From positions 216,865 through 280,864 of the forward strand of contig MU839139.1 of the NCBI GenBank assembly GCA_030685235.1: 64,000 nt of DNA, in the 5' to 3' direction. The stretch is from Copromyces sp. CBS 386.78. Taxonomy: Eukaryota; Ascomycota; Sordariomycetes; Sordariales; Sordariaceae. Below, one piece after another: positions 51,331 to 60,538 of this stretch. Every line of letters begins with the position of its first letter. The stretch's first letter is position 1. The translations under genes and the position numbers were made by a program. The notes under the pieces were generated by a model. The model saw only the letters and a list, made by a program, of their open reading frames with translations, had not been told where the DNA came from and did no database searches.

Positions 51331-53092
51331 ATGCCAAACCTGGACGTCAGCGACCTGAATACGGTCGTCGCCGTTCTCGGCGCCTTCATTATCATCTTCG
51401 GCATCATATCCGTCAAGATCAAAAGCCGTTGGTTCCTCGGTGAAGCCCTACCCTCCGTCCTCATCGGGATCATCCTTGGTCCGATATCAGCCAAATTCCT
51501 GGACAGTTCAAGATGGGGTTCTTCACCATCCCCGGAGCAAACGTCAGCCATCACCCTCGGCCTGACCCGCATCATGATTGGCGTCCAGCTAGTCATTGCG
51601 GGCTACCAGCTTCCGGCCAAGTATCAGCTCCTCCGCTGGAAGGAGATGGTCCTGTGCTTGCTCCCCATCATGACCGTCATGTGGCTCTGCACGACGCTGT
51701 GCATGTTGGCAACGGTGCCAGACCTTAGCCTCCTGTCGGCGCTGGTCATTGCTAGTTGTGTAACTTGCACAGACCCAATCCTCAGTCAGGCCATTGCGAA
51801 GGGTCCTTTCGCGGACAAGTTTGTGGCTCGTGATCTGCGTGAGATCATATCGAGCGAAGCCGGCGCCAACGACGGGTTTGGTTTTCCTTTCCTAATGTTG
51901 GCTGTGTACCTGATGAGGCATGCCAATGGCGATGGTTCCTCTAGTGGACATGGCGCGGAGTCGGCGGCCGAGGTGGTTGCTCGGAGTGCGGAAGGAGTGG
52001 GCAGGATCGGTGGAGGGGTCGGCGTCGCCATCGGAAACTGGGTGGTAGAGACGTGGCTGTACATTGTGCTTATGTCTGTCGCGATTGGTGGTCTAGTTGG
52101 GTTCGTGGCGGGAAAGGCTCTCAAGTTTGCTCTGCGCAGGTGTGTCTCAACTGGAGTAGCCGCTCTTCCTGCCAGGACTCGCTGGTTAGGCCAAGCTCAT
52201 CTTGCTGACACGTAACAGGAAATGGGTTGACTCGGAGTCTTACCTCCTCTACCCCACCGCTCTAGGCCTCTTCCTTGTCGGCATCTGCGGCATGCTCGGC
52301 ACTGATGACCTCCTCGCCTGCTTTGTCGCTGGCAACGCCATGAACTGGGACGGCGAGTTCCTCCGCGAGACCGAAGCGCGCCACGACGAGGTCAACTCTT
52401 GCATGGACGTCTTACTCAACTTTGGCGGCTTCATGTACATCGGCACCGTTATGCCGTGGGACGAGTTTCACCAGCCCGACACCACCGGCCTGACATGGGG
52501 ACGCCTGATCGGCCTAGGCTTCATGATCCTCCTCTTCCGCCGCATCCCCGCCATCCTTAGCTTGTACAAGTTTATGCCCAACGTGTGCAAGAACTACAAG
52601 GAGGCCTTCTTCATGGGCTACTTTGGTCCTATCGGTGCTGGTGCGGTGTTCTACGTTGAGCACACGCGCCACTTGTACCCCGAGCTAGGCCATGGCGACG
52701 AGGAGGAGACACACCTCGTGCGCGTCATGATTCCCGTTGTGTATTTCCTCGTCTTGTTCTCGATCGTGGTTCACGGATTGTCGATTCCGGGGCTGAACTT
52801 GATCTACAAGTTCTGCGGTGTCAAGCCGATTATGGACGATGCGGTCGTGGTGCGTCGCAAATCTGTTCGGGTGCCGACGCCTGTCAATGCCGAGGTGAAT
52901 GACAATAAAACGTTTGTCGCGTACAACCGCTTCTCGAGGCCGCTATTCGAGCCGGGCGAGCTGCCAATTGTCGAGGAGGATCGTGACGGCGGTCGGGCGG
53001 TGACGCCTGATTCGGTCGAGCTTGAGAAGCAGAGGCGTTCGCCGGGCAGTCAAGGCGATCGCACTATACGCTTCAGTCAGAACAGATTCTGA
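51331..53092 (+). CDS. Na+/H+ antiporter, plasma-membrane Nha1/Sod2-like (CPA1 family)
   Basis: Two exons, 51331-52139 and 52219-53092, with an intron 52140-52218 (GTGTGT...CAG, 79 nt); together 560 residues. The protein exchanges cytosolic Na+ (possibly Li+ or K+) for protons, giving salt tolerance and pH control. It is strongly hydrophobic for about 475 residues. Family signatures are present: the CTDP motif (residues 146-149) and SEAGANDG (175-182), whose Asn-Asp pair is in the ion-binding site. GTDDLLACFVAGNAMNWDG follows in exon 2. The hydrophilic C-terminal tail is about 80 residues, far shorter than in yeast Nha1. The frame is open upstream to an ATG at 51004, but those 109 codons are not membrane-like, so 51331 is chosen. 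It appears intact. Confidence 0.9.
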
Positions 53093-53796
53093 ATAGAGGT
53101 AGTGTGAGTAGATAGGGAAGGCGTCTTGGTTCAATTACGTACAGTTAGCAAAGTGAGTGGCTTTTGCGAGTACACAAACGTGTGCAGCCATGATTGAATG
53201 AAAATCGCGAAAGTGTTGCAAAGGCGGGAAAGACGGTTCTGCTTCGTGCATTGGAGACGGATGCAAACAACTGACAATTGACGATGGGGTACCCATTGCC
53301 GCATGCTCCTCGGCAGACTCCCGGCCGGCAAGTACTACCAGCCTTGGCTGCCATTTCGCCAACACGAGTCTGGTCAATCTCTACAACGTTGCTCCATTTT
53401 CATTTCACGCTGCATCTCATCCAAAACAATATGGGAGAACCAGAAGATGCCGCTCTACATGTTTATGCCTTTCTATTCTTGATGTACCCCTCTTAGCTTT
53501 AGCTATGTCAATTTGAATGTCCTTCGTTTTGCGAAAGAATGGCTTTGGATTGTGTCGACTCGCTTTTCGGTTCACGTGTCTTCATGTTCAAGAACATGAA
53601 AGAACCTAGGAACCAACCGAACATCTCAGTCAACGCAATATTAGATGATGCAAAGGGACCTTGATAACTTTGTTTGCCACATTCGTTGGACATTGCTCTA
53701 GAAGATGATGATGTTCGTCAGCTTCATTAGGAGAAGTTTGAACGTTCTTGACCACTGGAAGTATGACTGACCGAGCCGAAAACCAACCGAAATGTA
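53093..53796. other. Antiporter 3' flank, no gene seen
   Basis: About 700 bp of ordinary DNA between the antiporter stop and MITE copy 2. Several short open frames overlap on both strands and none is convincing. Confidence 0.5.
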
Positions 53797-54458
53797 CCGC
53801 AGCGAGATTATAAGGAGGGTTTCTAGGCTAGATGGGAGGTGTCTAGCCCAGACTGTGATTCTAGCACAGTCTGGCTATCTAGGCTAGACTTCAAATCTAG
53901 GCTAGACGAAAATTGGAGGCCTCTGATTGGTCGGATTTGGGTGCAAAATAGTAAAAGCCAAAGACCCTATAAGGGCCTTCTAAAGGTCCTTCCAAAGGTC
54001 CTTTATAAGGGTCTTTGATTAGGGTCTTCCTAGGTAGTGGTCCTTTGGTAGCCGTTCAAGATTTTGACTTCAAAGTCCAAACGAGGGTATTCACACTTTT
54101 GTGCGAAACTTTTCGCGCGACGGAAAAAAAGCTGTCACCAATTGGAATCGAACTGGTGATCACAAGAAAGGTGATTACAAGAAGGAAAGCGACGCTAAGA
54201 ACCATTGGGCTACTAGCCCAATTGGTTGAAACCGAGCTTCATTCTTTCCTTTAATATAGGGTGGGAGGAAATGAACTTCGGAAAAGAAGGAACTATTATC
54301 TCTCCCATTACCAAAATGGATCTGACCAATCAGAGGCCTCCATTAGACGTCTAGGCTAGATTTTGAGTCTAGGCTAGACACCCAATCCCAGCTGACTAAA
54401 ACTCTGGCCTAGAATAGAGGCATCTAGCCTAGATGACCGCCCGATTTTTCCGCTACGG
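53797..54458 (-). mobile_element. tRNA-like MITE, copy 2
   Basis: 662-bp element flanked by TA (53795-53796 and 54459-54460). The plus-strand left end is CCGCAGCGAG; the right end reverse-complemented is CCGTAGCGGAAAAATCGGG. It is homologous to copy 1 in inverted orientation, sharing the ends, several TCTAGGCTAGA repeats near each terminus, the block TTTGGGTGCAAAATAGTAAA and the tRNA-like centre. Minus-strand A box 54202-54212, B box 54144-54154 and seven-T run 54124-54130. Not RIP-mutated. It ends about 55 bp before a TATA-like sequence of the next gene. Confidence 0.82.
54124..54212 (-). promoter_or_regulatory. tRNA-like RNA polymerase III internal promoter and terminator
   Basis: On the minus strand the A box TAGCCCAATGG (54202-54212) matches TRGYNNARYGG at 11 of 11 positions, the B box AGTTCGATTCC (54144-54154) matches at 10 of 11, and TTTTTTT (54124-54130) follows. 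Complementary CCAATTGG blocks on both sides recall an acceptor stem, but the arms do not form a standard tRNA. Any transcript would run away from the downstream protein gene. Confidence 0.62.
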
Positions 54459-54511
54459 TATCATGGCCATTGGCCAACGCCAACACTAAATCGGCGACAT
54501 ACAGAGGTCCG

Positions 54512-54520
54512 ATATAAAGA
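54512..54520 (+). promoter_or_regulatory. Probable TATA element of the 218-residue gene
   Basis: ATATAAAGA lies about 120 bp before the ATG at 54633, with a C/A-rich leader between, as in many fungal promoters. It is just outside the end of MITE copy 2. Confidence 0.45.
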
Positions 54521-54632
54521 GAAGTCACCCCCAACGGCAGCCCAAAGACTTTCTACTGTTCACGACCCCCAGAGCAATACCAAACGCGAAACACTACCAA
54601 CACGAATACCAGTTACAAGCACCACCAATAAG

Positions 54633-55289
54633 ATGTCCAACTCCAAGACTCCTCACACCAAGACCCCCACCATCAAGACAAACCGCGCGGCCCCGGATCT
54701 CCCTCCCTTAACCCAACAAAAATCCACCGACAACCAGAACCCGCCGCCGTTCTCTGCCTCGCACCAGATCCCCCGATACCAAGGACGTGTCATTGTCAGA
54801 GGCCCCCCGATGCCCACCGGGTTGGAAACAGCCGCCCACTATATCGACGAGCAGCTCCAACGCTGGCACAATGCTCACAGAGACAAATACTCGCCAACAA
54901 CTCTCAAGAAGTTGGAAGAGCTGGATGACCAGGTGCAAGACATCCGCGAAGATAGATTGTGCGGTGTTATCCACCCGGGTGATGGTACCAAGATTCTATG
55001 CATCTTGGCGCAGCTGAATGCCATGAGGGACTACATGGACGAAGTCGACGATATGGAAAAGGGCTGGGTCTGGCTTGAGAAGTCTGATGTAGACGGCCTC
55101 CCACTAGGCACCGCCAATGATCAACCTGTAGACACGGCAAAGGGTCAACCACTAGACACGGATACTGATGGGGAGTACGAAGTTGTTGACAAGAACGTGC
55201 AAGAAGAGGTGAACGGAGGGAAGAATATTAGCGAGCAGGGCATGCTTGCTACTTTGCAAAAGTACATGAAGGCTTTGAAGCTTCGTTAA
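54633..55289 (+). CDS. Hypothetical protein, 218 residues
   Basis: A single-exon frame with ATG after a CACCAATAAG leader and a TAA stop. I do not recognise the family. The first 60 residues are proline/threonine/lysine-rich and probably disordered. Residues about 64-145 are predicted helical and charged (AAHYIDEQLQRWHNAHRDKY, LEELDDQVQDIREDRL, LNAMRDYMDEVDDMEKGW). Residues about 155-180 contain an imperfect repeat (PLGTAND, PVDTAKG, PLDTDTD). There is no signal peptide and no membrane segment. Codon use and GC content match the antiporter and there is no RIP. It may be lineage-restricted; cytosolic or nuclear location is a guess. Confidence 0.7.
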   Translation: MSNSKTPHTKTPTIKTNRAAPDLPPLTQQKSTDNQNPPPFSASHQIPRYQGRVIVRGPPMPTGLETAAHYIDEQLQRWHNAHRDKYSPTTLKKLEELDDQVQDIREDRLCGVIHPGDGTKILCILAQLNAMRDYMDEVDDMEKGWVWLEKSDVDGLPLGTANDQPVDTAKGQPLDTDTDGEYEVVDKNVQEEVNGGKNISEQGMLATLQKYMKALKLR

Positions 55290-55793
55290 GGACTTCTCAT
55301 AGTACAGGTATTCATATTATTTGGGTCAACTAGGTAACTTAAGATGAGAGGAAAGGTAGGAAGGACAATTAGTCGAGGAAAACATTAGAATTAGACTGTC
55401 ACAGGGTGACATGTGCTATATAAGCGTGCATTCAATGTTCTGTCTACTGAACAGAACATACTTCCATCTTTTGGTGGTGTTACCAAGTACCGAAGCGGGA
55501 ATATAGGAGGGTTGCATAGGCTTTGCACGGGTCTTCAAGCCCTGAGCCGCGTTAAAGCGAAGGCAGAGAGCATAGGGTTTGCATGTCAACTACGGTTTGC
55601 ATGTCAACTACGGTTTGCATGTCAACTACGGTTTGCATGTCAACTACGGTTTGCAGATTTCTTAACACCTAATTGGTTAGAATTTAATAATAATTTAAAA
55701 AAAAAGTAACTCCCTAAAAGGCCTTCTATGATTATTGAATACTCCTACCCACACACACCCTCAATTTATATATACACACCGTTCTTAATATAA
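55290..55793. other. Transition from gene-like DNA to the distal repeat block
   Basis: The 3' flank of the hypothetical gene, containing the 18-bp minisatellite (listed separately). After about 55680 the composition becomes AT-rich, leading to the LTR of element F. A frame open from 55413 to 55709 through the minisatellite begins with GTG, not ATG, and I do not call it a gene. Confidence 0.5.
55576..55655. repeat. 18-bp minisatellite, four perfect copies plus 8 bp
   Basis: The unit GGTTTGCATGTCAACTAC is repeated at 55576-55593, 55594-55611, 55612-55629 and 55630-55647, and then GGTTTGCA. The copies are identical. The 18-bp period keeps a reading frame and would encode a repeated six-residue unit (FACQLR), but no ATG-initiated frame supports translation. 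Confidence 0.95.
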
Positions 55794-56101
55794 TATTATA
55801 GGGTTAGCTTTATAATAGTTCAGAGTATACGGTTGGCAGCTATCGGAGCTAGGGATTAGGCTATAGCTCCGAATATAGTATAGGGCTATTACGGCCTTCG
55901 TAGAAGGCTACAATAGCCTCATTATCGCCATCGCTATATAGGTCATACCAATTCTACAATACTTATAAGATTATTACAAAACTAATCTCCTAAACTAACT
56001 TCTATAAAAACTAATCTAAGATTACACTCTTAAACCTTTCTTCTTACTCCTTCCTATAATTATATATATTCTTACTTACCTCATACCTTTATACTATAAT
56101 A
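55794..56101 (+). repeat. Probable 5' LTR of element F
   Basis: Begins TATTATAGGGTTAGC (compatible with TGTCACAGGGTTAGC before RIP) and ends CTATAATA. No second copy is in the window, so the boundaries rest on similarity to the LTR ends of A and D and on the gag that follows. Confidence 0.55.
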
Positions 56102-57834
56102 ATTAATTATACCTTTAAACTATCGTATTTATACGTACATTTCTTTTCGACCCTTAGAATCGCGCAGCGAAAAACTACATAATTTAGAACTATACCGGGA
56201 TCGCCTTATAAGAATCGTAAACCCTAATATATAAAATCGTTTTATTAAATTATAAATTCATTAAAATTGGACCCCAAAAACAGTAGTCTAATTATTACGA
56301 TTACGCCTTTATATCGCAGCAATCCCCCTTAATTACGCCTTTATATTGTAGTAATCCCCCTTATATTATAAATTAACTTCTTCGCAGAAAATAATAATAA
56401 CTACAATTATTACTTTAGTAATAATAACGATAATAGTAATAATATTTCGCTACTAGATTATATCGCTCCAAACCCTTAAGAAACGGGATAAGGAATTAAC
56501 TTATTAATAAACAATTCCTCTAACCTATTCGACTTTAAAGAACTTTTCAACGTTCTTACTAAAGATTTAATTCCCAATATTACAATTTATTAGATAACCC
56601 TTCTTTAATTTATCAATATTATTTATAATATCCGGAATTTCGTAAACGGCCTTATAAAAGATATTCGGCTATATTTAATTTTTTGAAATTATAAAGTCTT
56701 TATTAGAACTATCGCCCAATAACTAGCCTTTAAATCTATTATCGAACTATTAAGAAGGGCACTTACGACGGTTATTACGAATTACAATACTATAATAAAA
56801 TAACGAAATATAATATAATATATAACTATAATTCTATAATAGTAAATTATAATTATATCCGCTACGGCCTCCTTTAATATATTAGAAACTTCTAACGCCC
56901 CCGAAGAAATTACAATAATTATTTCCTAGCCCCTTAAACGCATTATCGAAAACCCCCCAATCTTTATTAGAGAGGATAAAAATAATACTAAATATTATAA
57001 CGCTTTCTAATTATAGCGGAACTAAATTAAAATTACGTAAGAATTCAATTCCTTCTATTTCTTTATAAAGTAGGTTAAAATCGTACGCGCAATATTCTAA
57101 TTAGGACTAAATTTATATTCGGTATTAAACGACGGCTTAAAGAAATTTATAAAATTCCCTAAGGAACTTAAGAAATAACTATAAACAATTAATAAAACTT
57201 TCTTTACATACCTTACAAACTAATATAATAATATTAACGTTAAACTAAATACTAATAAACGCTTTATTAATTTCTACTAAAATAATACTCCTTTCCTACG
57301 CTTCAAAATCGAATTTATTAAACTTATAAATAAATATAAGCTCAATAATACAATAAAAATTTATTACTTTCGTAATAAATTTAATAAACGGCTTCGAAGT
57401 ACCCTAATTACTTACGATTTTCCCGAAGACGATAATTATATTATATAATTAAAATTCGTAAAAAAGGTCAACCGGAAATTAAAAAACGCTAATTATTATA
57501 ATAAAATAATCGCGGATACCTTTAAGGACTTAAACTCCTCCTTTAAAAACGCTATAACGGCCTCTCCTATTATAATTAATAAACCCGTAAATTAAAGAGG
57601 AAATTAAATAAACCTTAATTCTATAAATCTTTTTACTATATTCAACCCCGAAATTTTTAAAGAACGAAGGGAAAAAGGTTTCTACTACCATTATAATTAA
57701 TAAAATTATATCGCCCGCAATTACTTTAAATCTATTAATTAAAATAGTAAACTTTATACTAACAGTAAATCGGCTAGTAAGAAGAAGAAGGGTAAGGGTA
57801 AATATAATAATAATAATACTAAATAAAGAGAATG

Positions 57835-58233
57835 TCTTTTCGCACCGTCATAAATGTCTTCCGGCACCGTTATCAAAAATACCACTAAGTATAACTTTGC
57901 CAAACAAGAAGTTATCAGTATAAAAATAATATTAGAATTTTTGTAATTTTCTACTCTATTTTATAGTCTAGTTGCTATAAATATATTTATCTAAAGGAAA
58001 GACTCAATTCAAATATTCTAATTTTAAAGTAAATAAATAGTTTTTTCTTCTTTTATTGTATACTAAGGGCTATAGAGGGCGCCTAAATACGCCCAACACA
58101 TCATATTATACAAGAAAAATAAATAAAAATTCCGATGTACTTTTTATATGCTACGGCCTTAATTTGGCTGAGTTACCTCTAAAAGCCTTTTTTAATTACG
58201 GTGCCGGAAGACATTTATGACGGTGCGAAAAGA
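57835..58233. mobile_element. MITE with perfect 36-bp terminal inverted repeats
   Basis: The left arm 57835-57870 and right arm 58198-58233 are exact reverse complements over 36 bp, beginning TCTTTTCGCACCG. The arms keep CA dinucleotides that RIP has removed from the surrounding gag DNA. The interior (about 327 bp) is AT-rich with no coding potential. Flanks are TG on the left and TA on the right, so the target duplication is unclear. The superfamily is undetermined, and it is unrelated in sequence to the tRNA-like MITEs. Confidence 0.85.
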
Positions 58234-60071
58234 TATTTTCTAAATAAAAACCTATAAAAATCTATTCGGTAAAATTTACTAATATAATTACAACCCCCGC
58301 AATTAAATTAGCCCCAAACGATAAATATTATAACGAACTGGAAAATACTTAATTTCTACGCTTAATCGTACGTAGAAACCGAACTAAATAATCATATTAT
58401 AGAAATAACGGGATCCTTCAACGGATTTAAAAGAAATACGAATCTAATCGCTAAATAGTACTACTCTAAATTCAATTTTATTATCTACGTACATAATTAT
58501 TAGCATACGTAAAAACTATTATATTTCCCTTATTAATAATAAATATTCCGTATTTATATTTATTAATTATTTTTTTATTATAAAATATAATCTTCCTCAT
58601 TTCTACCTTCTTTGTCTTAAGAAGTTCGTATTCGCAAACGGGAACGTTAAAAGTATAATTAACGAAAAAATAATAAAAAGGCTATAAATAAATTACTATA
58701 AAAAAATCGTTACCTTCTTAATTTATAACTTCTCTAATAAATACTTAATTATTTTAAGGTTTCTTTAAATAAATTTTTATAAACTATATATTAATTATAA
58801 GAAAAGTAATATATATTTTAATTATCCGGGTTATAAAGACCGCTATTTATTAATAAAACTCCCTAATAACCAAATAGAAGCATTCTAAACCCTTTCCAAC
58901 CCCGTTTCTATTATAACCGCCTATACTTATAAGAAGGCGCTTCCCTAAAATAATTCTAAATTCCCTTCCTCTCTTCCTCACGTCCCTAAAGGTTATTTTC
59001 GTAAAGAAGCGGCCTAATATAAAGAAATCGAAGATTAACTTATTAAAGCTCCCTAATTTAAAAACGAAGGATTTAAAGAGCGGACTTCTAATTCTCCTAT
59101 TAAAATACTATTAATAGCTCTATTATAAATTCTTATTGTACACTACGCAAATACGAAAGTATAGGGTATTATAAATACCGCTACTATTTTCGTACTAATT
59201 AAACGGGATATACTATATAAATTGTATATTAAATTTAATAGGAAACGTATATTAGTAGGCACGTACTATACTAATATTCGGACAAATAAATATATTAAGT
59301 ACAATATAAACTTTATTAATATTAAGGAATTCAACGCCGCTACTTTGAATTTTATTTATAAAAAAGACCGATTCTAACTATATATTACTAATTATATTCA
59401 ATTAAAAAGGCTAACTACCGTTTCAAAACTCTAAGAAATAGATTTTATATACAAAATCGTAGAAAATATTATCGAAGGGCAAAGGAAAAAGTATAAGGAC
59501 GATCTTCTACGTTCCCTCTACTCCTTTATCGATAATATAGCTAATAAGTACAAATTTAAAATAAAAAAGGAGGCGGCGGTAATTATTAAATTTATTACTT
59601 TAATAAGGGATTTAATTAAAGACGTACCGTTTTATAAAAAAATTATCCGTTGCGTTTACTTAATAAAAGTAACGGAGGAAGACGTTTAAAAATTCCTCAA
59701 TAAAATAAATAAAGTTTAAAAGACTAAGGAAGAAATAAAAAGGATATTAATAAATTATTATTAACTATATATTAACGCTTTTCTTTTTACAATAGCTAAT
59801 AAAATACCCCCATACCGTTTATACAATTATAAAATCGAATTTAGACTAGGAGAACAACTATTATACGCCAAGCCTAAACCGATATTACCTATTAAAACTA
59901 CTATTATTAAAAAATAAATTAACGAGAATTTTAAAAAGAAATTTATCCGTCCCTCTTAATCCGCCGCCACTTCGCTTATCCTATTAATATAAAAGCCGGA
60001 TGGAGGAGTTTGTATTTATATTAATTATTATAATATTAAGAATATTATTTTAAAAATATAATATCTAATTC

Positions 60072-60297
60072 TGTCACAGGGTTATCTGTAACTGACTAAC
60101 CGTCCCATATCACTACCTTCACCACGGCAATAGTTGCCGGGTTAATAGTATGCTCTAATTGGCTGTAGAAACCCAGCACAGCAGATGCGGCTGAACGCAT
60201 TTAATATCTAACTGGCTACGGTTATTAGCCTACCCCTATCGCTAAGGCCGCATAGACTACACCAGCCTATAGGATAATCTATAGGATAATCTATAGG
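60072..60297 (+). repeat. Truncated B-family LTR
   Basis: Begins TGTCACAGGGTTATCTGTAA and follows the element B LTR (minus-strand 23763-24119) through CTATAGGATAATCTATAGG. It then stops where the LTR of element G begins, so about 226 of 357 bp remain. It is much less RIP-mutated than the B copies and interrupts the RT of element F. Confidence 0.8.
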
Positions 60298-60538
60298 TAT
60301 CACGGGGCAACACCGTTGGGGGTAAGGTAGGATAAACGTAATTATACGAGGAAGGAAAGAAGGAGGAGGGAGGAGTGCATTCTAAATATAAGGCAGGCTA
60401 TACCGTACCCAAGATCTAAAACCGAAGCCCACTAGTACATACGTACGATCCTATTAACTAATGGCCAATAGGCTCGACTAACTATATTTAATCGTATATA
60501 TAATACCTAGTAATATTATTACAAATAATCCTATAATA
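60298..60538 (-). repeat. Probable 3' LTR of element G
   Basis: On the minus strand it begins TATTATAGGATTATTTG and ends GTTGCCCCGTGATA. The termini have the same palindromic TGTCA-type form as A, B and D. No second copy is present. Confidence 0.6.

Larger units (their letters stand above)
55794..60071 (+). mobile_element. Ty3/gypsy retrotransposon F, 5' part, RIP-degraded
   Basis: 5' LTR at 55794-56101, followed by a plus-strand gag region and pol. A mutated CCHC zinc knuckle lies near 57677-57735 (family pattern C-x2-C-x4-H-x4-C with tyrosines in place of cysteines). Reverse-transcriptase block CIYINYYNIKNIILK near 60012-60056 is the last recognisable part before a B-family LTR interrupts at 60072. 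A 399-bp MITE sits in the gag/protease boundary (57835-58233). The 3' half and 3' LTR are absent from the window. Confidence 0.75.

Noticed and set aside
55576..55655. CRISPR array
   Set aside because: Repeats are directly tandem without spacers and the organism is a fungus.
55413..55709. 98-codon open frame through the minisatellite
   Set aside because: It starts at GTG, which is not a normal start for a fungal nuclear gene. The repeat accounts for its openness and the 3' end is poly-lysine from an A-run.
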